Below are positions 8,323-15,292 of a stretch of DNA of 17,349 nucleotides, piece after piece. The position numbers and the translations under genes were made by a program. The notes beneath the pieces were generated by a model. The model ran no database searches. It saw only the letters and a list, made by a program, of their open reading frames with translations, and was not told where the DNA came from. The DNA lies in the NCBI GenBank assembly GCA_012026715.1, contig VEPB01000496.1:1-17349 (forward strand). The letters are read 5' to 3'. This DNA is from Methylococcaceae bacterium (GTDB lineage Bacteria > Pseudomonadota > Gammaproteobacteria > Methylococcales > Methylococcaceae). The number at the start of each line of letters is the position of its first letter. Position 1 is the first letter of the stretch.

Positions 8323-10728
8323 TCAGTAGCTGGTGGGATGATTGGCAAGCTCGGGCACCTCCGGCTCGCTCCTGTCCGATTTCGACAGCAGCGAGTGAAT
8401 GGACTGCAGCGCCCGTTCCATGATGGGCGTCCGGGTGGCGGGCACGATCCGGGTTTCCCCGATCTGCAATTCCTTGGCCAGGGTGCGAAGCGACTTGACC
8501 GCCACCTGGATGCCGGCCTGATTGACGAAAATGTAGTAGGAGGTCTTGGGGCTGTACCACGACAGCTTGGCGCGAAACCGGACGCCGCGCTTGAAGTCGG
8601 TGAACTCAAAGGGCGTGCCCAGCTTGACGCTGCGCAGATGATCGACGATACCCAGCAACACCGGATCGGCGTTCTTGAGGAAAGGATGCTCCCGTTCTTC
8701 CAGCGACTCGGGCTCCACATCGTCCCAGATCGGTTTGGGAGGCGGTGGCGGCGCCGGCGGCGGCGCCACCGGACGATGCGCCGAAGCCGGCACCGCTGCC
8801 GGCTCCGGCCGCTTGGCGGCCATCACTTTTTCCGGCGGCAGATCCAGCATTTCCCGGTGGTACGCAGCCAGTTCATCCAAGACGGCGCTGGTGTTGATTT
8901 CCGGATCGCCGATCAGGTTCAATCCTTCCCGCAGCGCCTGCTGGATCTCCGGCAGCTTCTGCCGCACCTGTTTGCGATCCGCTTCGGAAACCTTGGGCTC
9001 CACGCTCCACAACAGGTCCTCCACCACCACCAACGCCTTCTTCCATTCGTCGCCTTCCTGACCGTTGCGCAGCGCGGTCAGCACCATGAGATTGGCCCAT
9101 GGCCCCATCAGCAAGCCCTCGACCACCTTGGGCACCGAACGGTTCCAGGTCCGATCGATGATTTCGCGGGTAACCGCCTGGCGCGCCTCGCGCAACCGTT
9201 CGCGTCCCTTGGCGGTTTCCACCGAGCGCTTCTCCACCACCCGCGACTTGCGGCTGAACCCTTCCAGAAAGCTGTTGAATTCCTCCAGCAGCGTCTCGAA
9301 GATGCCGGTGTCGTCGTCGAAATGCTGGCAGACATGATCGACGATGCTCTGGATCTTGGCGAACATGCCCTGTTCGTCGCCATCGTCCACGTTGCACAGG
9401 CTGCCGGCCTGGGTCAGCGCGTTCAACAGGCGCCGCGCCGGGTGTTTGCTGCGGAAGAAGAATTTCTTGTCGAGCAGGGCCACCTTGAGGATCGGCGTGT
9501 GCAGGTGGCTCAGCAGCGCCTTCACGGAATCCGGCAAGGTGTTGTCGTTAAGGATGAACTCGAACAGCATGCCGACCAGATCGATGATATCGGCATCGGC
9601 GGTGCTGACCTGCTGTTCCTTGATGATGTGGCCGAGCCGGGCCACCTGCTCGGAAAAACTCTCCTTGACCGTATCCAGGGAAAGTTGCGAATACTGCTGC
9701 TGGGTGACCGGCGGCACGTTGAGGTTCAACAATTTCAACGCCGACAGCAGATCCGGAATATTGGTCGACGCCTGCGCCCCTGCCGGGACTCCGCCGATGC
9801 GAGCCCCCTGATGCCGCCGCGCCAGCACCTCCTGGATACTCTGAAAGATTTCCCGGTCGAGGCTGGACTCATCCGCCGCAGCCCCCTGCTGATCCTCCTT
9901 GCGCCGCCTGGGATGGGGACGGTCGTCTCCCGCCGCCTCGGCGGCGGTCTCATCCGTCCCGGCATCGGCGTACTCGGCATCGTCCGCGCCGTGGTGCTCG
10001 CTGGGCTGATAGCCGATCGACTCCAGCGTGAGATTGGGCAGGATTTGGCGTTGGGTCAGGATGTCGTTATAGGCAGCGTAGATGGGTTCGGCCTTGCGCA
10101 GAATGCGCTGGTCCAGTTCCTGAACGAAGGCCACCTTGAGCCGGTGGTCGATCTCGATGTCGAGGCTATCCAGGGCGTTCTGGATGGCGTCGCACACCTG
10201 GGCCGGAGAACCGGGCAACAGCGGGCTGTATTCCCCCAGCTTGACCCCGCCGCAGAGGATGGCGAGCCGGTGATTGAGCAGGCACAGGTGCGAGGAATAC
10301 TCGGTGTTGGCGTAGTGCAGCATGCCGGCGAAAGCCAGCGAGACCTCGTAGTCATCCTTTTCCACCAGGCTCAGCTTACTGCCGCCCTGCTTGGGCTCCT
10401 GCTTGGCCCGCAGCGGCACCGCGCGCCCTTCCATGAAATTGCTGAATCCCTTGCCCAGTTCCGTAACGAACGCCCGCTCGCAGGATGCCTGGTGCAACAG
10501 CACGCTGCTCATGAATTCGAAACAACGGTTACGCTCTTCGTTGGTCTTGGCATTCTCGGCATAAGCCAGAACGAAGCTGTCGACATGGTCGAACAACTCG
10601 TTGAACAGTGAGCCGAAACGCTCGACCACCAGTTCCCGGCACGCCAGCACCACATCGCCGTAACGCGGCAGCACGCCGCCGGAATCGGACGGGTCGAAAT
10701 CGGGGTCTGGAAATCGTTTGTTGCCCAT
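8323..10728 (-). CDS. DUF1631 family protein with Pro-rich linker and PilZ-like C-terminus
   Basis: An 801-residue DUF1631 protein, a proteobacterial family of unknown function. The N-terminal half is helical (ELVVERFGSLFNELFDHVDSF near residue 30, then SSVLLHQASCERAFV and GEYSPLLPGSPAQVCDA). A charged, low-complexity stretch around residues 260-300 separates it from a second helical region. A proline run (APPPAPPPPPKP, about 670-681) precedes a 110-residue C-terminal beta-rich unit, FKRGVRFRAKLSWYSPKTSYYIFVNQAG, which looks like the module used by PilZ-type domains; I see no canonical RxxxR motif. The start is ATG 10728; an in-frame ATG at 10782 would put a hairpin and part of a terminator-like element into the coding region. 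It is first in the minus-strand operon with the PAS/GGDEF, cyaA and apbE genes (59-nt gap to the next). The context suggests a second-messenger role, but no function is established. Confidence 0.8.
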   Translation of the reverse strand: MGNKRFPDPDFDPSDSGGVLPRYGDVVLACRELVVERFGSLFNELFDHVDSFVLAYAENAKTNEERNRCFEFMSSVLLHQASCERAFVTELGKGFSNFMEGRAVPLRAKQEPKQGGSKLSLVEKDDYEVSLAFAGMLHYANTEYSSHLCLLNHRLAILCGGVKLGEYSPLLPGSPAQVCDAIQNALDSLDIEIDHRLKVAFVQELDQRILRKAEPIYAAYNDILTQRQILPNLTLESIGYQPSEHHGADDAEYADAGTDETAAEAAGDDRPHPRRRKEDQQGAAADESSLDREIFQSIQEVLARRHQGARIGGVPAGAQASTNIPDLLSALKLLNLNVPPVTQQQYSQLSLDTVKESFSEQVARLGHIIKEQQVSTADADIIDLVGMLFEFILNDNTLPDSVKALLSHLHTPILKVALLDKKFFFRSKHPARRLLNALTQAGSLCNVDDGDEQGMFAKIQSIVDHVCQHFDDDTGIFETLLEEFNSFLEGFSRKSRVVEKRSVETAKGRERLREARQAVTREIIDRTWNRSVPKVVEGLLMGPWANLMVLTALRNGQEGDEWKKALVVVEDLLWSVEPKVSEADRKQVRQKLPEIQQALREGLNLIGDPEINTSAVLDELAAYHREMLDLPPEKVMAAKRPEPAAVPASAHRPVAPPPAPPPPPKPIWDDVEPESLEEREHPFLKNADPVLLGIVDHLRSVKLGTPFEFTDFKRGVRFRAKLSWYSPKTSYYIFVNQAGIQVAVKSLRTLAKELQIGETRIVPATRTPIMERALQSIHSLLSKSDRSEPEVPELANHPTSY

Positions 10729-10763
10729 GGTGTGTGCTATCCAATCAAGCTGTCGGGCCGCCC

Positions 10764-10780
10764 GAATGGGATTTCCATTC
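10764..10780. promoter_or_regulatory. Short hairpin in the leader of the DUF1631 gene
   Basis: GAATGG (10764-10769), GATTT, CCATTC (10775-10780) form a perfect 6-bp stem about 36 nt upstream of the chosen ATG at 10728. A second small dyad, CGGG-CCG-CCCG (10754-10764), lies beside it. They could be an operator or a leader structure controlling the operon. Chance is possible. Confidence 0.3.
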
Positions 10781-10829
10781 AAAAGGCTGAGCGGCGGTCG
10801 GCGGGGAGTACTCCAACTTATAGCCGCTC
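10781..10829 (-). terminator. Terminator-like hairpin after the DUF2909 gene
   Basis: On the minus strand GAGCGGC (10829-10823) pairs with GCCGCTC (10795-10789), a perfect 7-bp stem. A TTTT tract follows shortly (10784-10781). The 27-nt loop contains its own perfect 10-bp palindrome, GGAGTACTCC (10805-10814). The site lies 49 nt after the stop of the DUF2909 gene and just before the DUF1631 gene, so it could end the first transcript. The inner palindrome could equally be an operator. Confidence 0.45.
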
Positions 10830-10877
10830 CTGAGGAAAAGCGTCAATAGAACGACCCTGCTCCGTTACCCGCCGCCG

Positions 10878-11123
10878 TCAACGCGCCGGCCCCACGGCCG
10901 CCCGCGCGGCAATCGCGCCACCCAGACCATGGGGATGGAGCACGCCCGACTGATAACCGATGAGCAACAAAAAAAACAGCGCCAGCGACATGCTGATTCG
11001 GGCCGTCAGCGCCTTAACGGTCCGGGGCGAGCGGTTGCGGTCCTTGAGCAGATAGAATAATGCGGTCCCCAGACTGGCGACGATGAGCAGCAGCGCTGCG
11101 ACAATCAAAATCTTGGTGAACAT
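10878..11123 (-). CDS. DUF2909 twin-transmembrane protein
   Basis: An 81-residue membrane protein with two hydrophobic helices: MFTKILIVAALLLIVASLG followed by FYLLKD, and SMSLALFFLLLIGYQSGVL. They are separated by a basic loop (KDRNRSPRTVKALTARIS). This is the usual shape of DUF2909 proteins, which are typically found next to cytochrome c oxidase assembly genes. The start is ATG 11123, with a GGGAG tract about 8 nt upstream. A longer frame to 11204 exists but adds only a non-conserved, Arg-rich tail. It is transcribed away from the SURF1 gene across a 162-nt gap. The family role is not established; association with oxidase assembly is inferred from position. Confidence 0.75.
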   Translation of the reverse strand: MFTKILIVAALLLIVASLGTALFYLLKDRNRSPRTVKALTARISMSLALFFLLLIGYQSGVLHPHGLGGAIAARAAVGPAR

Positions 11124-11285
11124 GGTGGCGACTCCCGTGGTGGAACGTCCGAACCATACGGACCGCAGGGTTGGCATTGGAACCGCCGAGACGCGGCGCG
11201 GCACCCGCTGCGTCGGTTGACGCAGGAAACGCCCGGTCGGACAAGCTCAGCTTCACCTCAGTAGTATGCCAAAAGCAGGTTACCC

Positions 11286-12026
11286 TTGAACAACGTTATT
11301 TTCCGGCCCGACCGACTGCCTACGCTGCTGGCGTTGGTGCTGATTCCCGCCTTCTGCGCGCTGGGCGTCTGGCAAGTGCACCGGGCCGAATACAAACGCG
11401 GCCTGATGAGCCAGCAGCAGGCCCGCGAACGACTGCCGCCGCGCCCCTTGCCGACCGCGTCGATCGATCTGGCCGAACTCCGCTATCTCCCGGTCACCGC
11501 AACCGGAAGCTACGACGGCGACCACCAGTTCTTGCTGGACAACCAGGTGGTGGACGGCCGGCCCGGCTTCCGGGTGTTGACGCCGCTGCGCCTGGCGAGC
11601 GGCGACGCGGTACTGGTCAATCGCGGCTGGGTGCCGCAGGGGAAGGACCGCAGCCAGTTGCCGGCCTTGCCCGTCCCGGCCGGCAAGGTGACCTTAACCG
11701 GCCACATCGACCGCTTCCCCGCCGTCGGGTTCCGCCTCAAAGGCGCGGAGATTCCCGCGCCGGGCTGGCCGGCCCTGGTTCAGCTGGCCGAGGCGGAACC
11801 CCTGACCGTGCGACTCGGTTATCGGCTGCAGCCTTATCAGGTATTATTGGCGGCTGGCGAGCCGGGGGGCTTCCTCGTCACCGGGCTGCATATCGACCTC
11901 CGACCGGAAACCAGCCAGGGCTATGCCCTGCAGTGGTTTTCCTTCGCTGCCGCCACGTTGATCCTTTATTTGTGGTATGGCTTCAAGGGCAAGGCAGCCG
12001 GCAAATCCACCGACACCGCTGCATGA
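11286..12026 (+). CDS. SURF1 family cytochrome oxidase assembly protein
   Basis: A 246-residue SURF1 protein, an inner-membrane chaperone that helps insert heme a into subunit I of aa3-type oxidase. It has one helix at each end (about 12-29 and 218-236) and a large periplasmic domain between. Family blocks: LGVWQVHRAEYK after the first helix, RYLPVTATGSYD, FLLDNQVVDGRPGFRVLTPL, AVLVNRGWVPQGKDR, and the closing GYALQWFSFA before the second helix. The start codon is TTG at 11286, with an AGG about 6 nt upstream. It leads a plus-strand operon with the Sco-like gene (3-nt gap) and the CtaA-FtsY fusion, the usual company of SURF1. Confidence 0.92.
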   Translation: MNNVIFRPDRLPTLLALVLIPAFCALGVWQVHRAEYKRGLMSQQQARERLPPRPLPTASIDLAELRYLPVTATGSYDGDHQFLLDNQVVDGRPGFRVLTPLRLASGDAVLVNRGWVPQGKDRSQLPALPVPAGKVTLTGHIDRFPAVGFRLKGAEIPAPGWPALVQLAEAEPLTVRLGYRLQPYQVLLAAGEPGGFLVTGLHIDLRPETSQGYALQWFSFAAATLILYLWYGFKGKAAGKSTDTAA

Positions 12027-12029
12027 CCC

Positions 12030-12641
12030 ATGAACCGACCCGACTCCAATCTGCTGCGCAACCGTCTGACCATCCTGGCCATCGCCCTCACCGTGGTGGT
12101 GCCCTTCGGAGCCGCCTGGTATCTGGCGCAGCACCCGGATCTGGCCCGTACCGGAAAACCGGTCAACCTGGGGAGGCTGATCGACCCGGCCCAGCCCATC
12201 GGTCTCGACGAATTGTTGCGGCACCCCTTGAGCGGCGAGGAGACGTCGGCCGAATTCAAGGGCCACTGGCTGATGCTGCAACCCCTGACCGGGGCCGGCT
12301 GCGGCGACGCCTGCCGTGCCGCTGCGGAAAAAACCGGCCGCATCCGGGTCATGCTCAACAAGGAATTGAGCCGGGTGCGGCGGGTCCTGCTGGTGGCCGC
12401 GCCGGCCGACCAAGCCACCCTGGGCGAACTGCCTGCCAGCGATCCGACGCTGCTGCTGACCGAACTGAATGCCGAGCTGCGGAGCCGCCTGGAACGGGCG
12501 GTCGGCCAACCCCTGGATGATGGCATGCTGATTTTGATGGACCCTCTCGGCAACGTGATGCTGTGGTACCCCGCCGGCTTCGACCCTTACGCGCCGCTGA
12601 AGGATCTGCAACGCCTGCTGCGCATTTCCCAGATCGGCTGA
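12030..12641 (+). CDS. Sco-like membrane-anchored thioredoxin-fold protein, oxidase assembly
   Basis: A 203-residue protein with one N-terminal membrane helix (about 13-32) and a periplasmic domain. A CXXXC motif (C91-G-D-A-C95) follows GHWLMLQPLTGAG, matching the position of the copper-binding CXXXC of Sco1/PrrC proteins. The end (DDGMLILMDPLGNVMLWYP) matches the closing strand of the thioredoxin-like fold. The distal copper-ligand His of classical Sco proteins is not evident, so copper transfer is uncertain; a thiol-redox role is the alternative. The gene lies between SURF1 (3-nt gap) and the heme A synthase part of the next gene. This small membrane protein position is common in proteobacterial oxidase-assembly clusters. 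Confidence 0.7.
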   Translation: MNRPDSNLLRNRLTILAIALTVVVPFGAAWYLAQHPDLARTGKPVNLGRLIDPAQPIGLDELLRHPLSGEETSAEFKGHWLMLQPLTGAGCGDACRAAAEKTGRIRVMLNKELSRVRRVLLVAAPADQATLGELPASDPTLLLTELNAELRSRLERAVGQPLDDGMLILMDPLGNVMLWYPAGFDPYAPLKDLQRLLRISQIG

Positions 12642-12674
12642 AGCGCCGTTCGTATAACAAATCGGAAGCTCCGC

Positions 12675-14621
12675 ATGTTTAGAAAATTCACTGCCCTGGC
12701 GCCGCTCCTGGCCCTGCTGGCCATCGTCTTCGGCACTTACCAGCGCTGGCTGGAACCGGCGTGCCCCGACTGTCCGCCCAACGTCGACGCCCTCGCACCC
12801 TGGCTGGAACAAGCCCTGGGCTGGGGCAGCAACTGGACCTACCTGGCTCACCGCCATCTGGCCGGAGCCCTCGCCGTCGCCACGCTGACCGGTGCCCTCT
12901 GGGCCTTCGCCGCCCCGCTCCGGCGCGGCTGGGCCATCGGCTGGTCGTGGCTGGCGCTGGCCGCCATCGGGGGACAGGTGGTGCTGGGAATTCGCGCCAC
13001 CGGCGCCGGCTTTCCCGCCCTGATCTGGCTGCACGGCATGCTCGCCATGCTGACCCTGACGCTATTGTTCGGGGTGCGGGCGAGCCAGTCCGACCGCGCC
13101 CCCTGCCCCGCCGGCTTCGCCTTGCGCGGCCTGGCCCGACTGGGTTTGTTGGCGCTGCTCGCTCAAATCGCGCTGGGGCTGTGGGTGGGCGTCAACCACG
13201 CCGGCCTGGCCTGCGCCGATTTCCCGACCTGCTTCAACACCTTCAACCCGCCGGTGGATTACGAGCGGGGCTTCCACATCCAGCTGCCCGGCACCGACGG
13301 CAGCCTGCCGGCGATGACCGTCTCGGCCCAGGCTGCCATCCACTGGGTGCACCGGATCGCCGCCGTCATCGTGTTCGTGCTGCTGAGCGTCCTTTACCTC
13401 GGCATCTCCGGCAATCCGCGCTATGCCCCCCTGAGCAAGTCCGGACTGGTGCTGGGCTTTCTGTTGCTGGTTCAGGTCGGACTGGGCGTGCTGGCGATCC
13501 GGCTGCAGCTACCCCTGGCGGTCGCCCTGGGCCACAGCCTGGTTTCGGCCCTGCTGCTGCTCAATGTCTTGCAGATCAACCTGTATCTGCGGGCACCCGC
13601 GGCACTTCCCGCACCCCTGCGTGAACTGGAGGAACAACCCGCGGCCGTCGTGCCTCCGGTGGCGATCGAACCCGTCCGCGAACCGGAACCGGTGCGGCTC
13701 GACCCCGACACCCTGTTCAGCCGCCTCAAGTCGGGCCTGGGCAAGACCCGCAGCGGGCTGACCGGGTTCCTCGCCAACGTCGCCCTCGGCCGCAAGACCA
13801 TCGACCGAGACCTGCTGGAGGAGATCGAAGCCCAGTTGCTGATGGCCGACATCGGCGTCAAGGCCACCGGCGCCATCATCGCCGACCTCACCGCCGGCCT
13901 GGAACGCAGCGAACTGGCCGACGCCGAAGTGCTGATGACCCGGCTCAAGGACCATCTCTATCAGCTCATCGAGCCGGTCAGCCGGCCGCTGGTCATCCCA
14001 CCCTCCGACAAGCCCTTCGTCATCCTCGTGGTGGGCGTCAACGGGGTCGGCAAGACCACCACCATCGGCAAGCTCGCCAAGCGCCTGCAACAACAGGGCA
14101 AGAGCGTGATGCTGGCGGCCGGCGACACCTTCCGGGCGGCGGCGGTGGAACAGCTGCAGACCTGGGGCGAGCGCAACCATATCCCGGTGGTGGCCCAGAG
14201 CACCGGTGCCGACTCGGCCTCGGTCATCTTCGACGGCATCCAGTCGGCCACCGCCAAGGGTTACGACGTGCTGATCGCCGACACCGCGGGGCGCCTGCAC
14301 ACCAAGTCCAACCTCATGGAGGAACTGGCCAAGATCAAGCGCATCATGGCCAAGCTTGACCCTTCGGCACCCCATGAGGTCTTGTTGGTGCTGGACGCCG
14401 GCACCGGCCAGAACGCCATCAGCCAGGCGCGCCAATTCAACGAGGCCGTCAGCCTGAGCGGCCTGGTGGTGACCAAGCTGGATGGCACCGCCAAGGGCGG
14501 GGTGACCTTCGCCCTGGCCTCCCAGTTCGGCATTCCGATCCGCTACATCGGGGTCGGCGAAGGCATCGACGATCTGCAGGATTTCGACGCCCGCCGCTTC
14601 ATCGACGCGCTGTTCGCCTGA
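12675..14621 (+). CDS. Heme A synthase (CtaA/COX15) fused to SRP receptor FtsY
   Basis: One 648-codon frame joins two complete proteins. Residues 1-308 are a heme A synthase with eight membrane helices and the four expected heme-ligand His: H59 (AHRHLAG), H120 (WLHGM), H226 (HWVHR) and H287 (LGHSLVSA). It also has a Cys pair in the second half (C180, C186 in GLACADFPTC). Residues 347-648 are an FtsY NG domain: the amphipathic segment LFSRLKSGLGKTRSGLTG, Walker A GVNGVGKTTT (454-463), DTFRAAAVEQL, DTAGRLHTK, TKLDGTAKGG and GVGEGIDDL. A Pro/Glu-rich linker (about 309-346) takes the place of the acidic FtsY A-domain. Known roles are hydroxylation/oxidation of heme O to heme A, and docking of SRP-ribosome complexes at the membrane. 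The start ATG has GGAAG about 8 nt upstream. It sits between oxidase-assembly genes and ftsE-ftsX. Either this is a real fusion, or two genes merged by a one-base error near 13613-13616. Confidence 0.88.
   Translation: MFRKFTALAPLLALLAIVFGTYQRWLEPACPDCPPNVDALAPWLEQALGWGSNWTYLAHRHLAGALAVATLTGALWAFAAPLRRGWAIGWSWLALAAIGGQVVLGIRATGAGFPALIWLHGMLAMLTLTLLFGVRASQSDRAPCPAGFALRGLARLGLLALLAQIALGLWVGVNHAGLACADFPTCFNTFNPPVDYERGFHIQLPGTDGSLPAMTVSAQAAIHWVHRIAAVIVFVLLSVLYLGISGNPRYAPLSKSGLVLGFLLLVQVGLGVLAIRLQLPLAVALGHSLVSALLLLNVLQINLYLRAPAALPAPLRELEEQPAAVVPPVAIEPVREPEPVRLDPDTLFSRLKSGLGKTRSGLTGFLANVALGRKTIDRDLLEEIEAQLLMADIGVKATGAIIADLTAGLERSELADAEVLMTRLKDHLYQLIEPVSRPLVIPPSDKPFVILVVGVNGVGKTTTIGKLAKRLQQQGKSVMLAAGDTFRAAAVEQLQTWGERNHIPVVAQSTGADSASVIFDGIQSATAKGYDVLIADTAGRLHTKSNLMEELAKIKRIMAKLDPSAPHEVLLVLDAGTGQNAISQARQFNEAVSLSGLVVTKLDGTAKGGVTFALASQFGIPIRYIGVGEGIDDLQDFDARRFIDALFA
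13599..13712 (+). other. CtaA-FtsY junction with possible internal starts
   Basis: The linker codes for Ala/Pro then Glu/Pro-rich residues, between the last CtaA helix and the FtsY membrane-targeting helix. A GGAGGAA tract occurs at 13628-13634, and in-frame GTG codons follow at 13650, 13659 and 13692. Initiation there would give a free FtsY of about 310-323 residues, close to the E. coli NG+1 form. The distance from GGAGG to 13650 (17 nt) is longer than ideal. A TGA at 13622-13624 is present one frame over. Confidence 0.4.
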
Positions 14622-14630
14622 GCCCGGCCG

Positions 14631-15290
14631 GTGCTGCAGTTCAGCAACGTCTACAAGCGCTACCCGGAGGGTGGCGATGCCCTGGCCGGCATCAGCTTCC
14701 GCCTCAAGCCGGGGGAAATGGCCTTCCTCACCGGCCACTCGGGCGCCGGCAAGAGCACCCTGTTGCGGCTGATCCCCCTGATCGAGCGCCCCACCCGCGG
14801 CCAGATCACGGTGGGCGGCCGCAACCTGGCGCGGCTCGGCAACCGCGACATTCCCCACCTGCGCCGCCAGCTGGGCCTGATCTTCCAGGACTTCCGCCTG
14901 CTGTACGACCGCACCGTCTACGACAACGTGGCCCTGCCCCTGGTGATCGCCGGGTTCGGACCCGCCGAGATCGGCCGCCGGGTGCGGGCGGCGCTCGACA
15001 AGGTCGACCTGCTGTCCAAGGAGAAGCGCTACCCGAGAGGCCTGTCCGGCGGCGAGCAACAACGGGTCGGCATCGCCCGCGCCATCGTCCACAAGCCGCC
15101 CCTGATCCTGGCCGACGAACCCACCGGCAACCTGGATCCCGCCCTTTCGGAAGAGATCATGCTGCTGTTCCGCGAACTCAACCAGGTCGGCGTCACGGTG
15201 CTGATCGCCAGCCACGACCTGGGACTGATTTCCCGCCTGGGCAGCCGGGTCCTGGAACTCAACCAGGGCCGGCTGGAACCGGAGCACTGA
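14631..15290 (+). CDS. ftsE: Cell division ATP-binding protein FtsE
   Basis: A 219-residue ABC ATPase of normal FtsE length. It has Walker A GHSGAGKST (about 35-43), a Q-loop (LIFQDFRLL), the signature LSGGEQQRVGIARA, Walker B LILADEPTGNLD and the switch His in ASHDLGLI. With FtsX it forms the FtsEX complex, which controls periplasmic peptidoglycan hydrolases through EnvC-like activators at the division site. The start is GTG at 14631, nine nucleotides after the FtsY stop, with no good Shine-Dalgarno, so coupling to FtsY translation is likely. The stop is 2 nt before ftsX. Confidence 0.93.
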   Translation: MLQFSNVYKRYPEGGDALAGISFRLKPGEMAFLTGHSGAGKSTLLRLIPLIERPTRGQITVGGRNLARLGNRDIPHLRRQLGLIFQDFRLLYDRTVYDNVALPLVIAGFGPAEIGRRVRAALDKVDLLSKEKRYPRGLSGGEQQRVGIARAIVHKPPLILADEPTGNLDPALSEEIMLLFRELNQVGVTVLIASHDLGLISRLGSRVLELNQGRLEPEH

Positions 15291-15292
15291 GC

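Noticed and set aside
8264..8560. 99-residue N-terminal extension of the PAS/GGDEF gene
   Set aside because: It overlaps the 3' end of the DUF1631 gene in another frame and shows no conserved domain; the PAS domain starts just after ATG 8263.
8338..10611. 757-residue plus-strand frame over the DUF1631 gene
   Set aside because: Rich in Arg, Gln, His and Leu as expected for an antisense shadow; no motif seen.
11217..11267. Possible promoters for SURF1 (TTGACG with GACAAG; CGGACA with TAGTAT)
   Set aside because: Each pair has a poor box (3-4 of 6 matches); in GC-rich DNA this is near chance level.
13509..15287. 592-residue minus-strand frame over ftsY and ftsE
   Set aside because: Antisense to strongly conserved GTPase and ATPase genes; its Asp/Gln/Gly/His-rich composition is a shadow signature.
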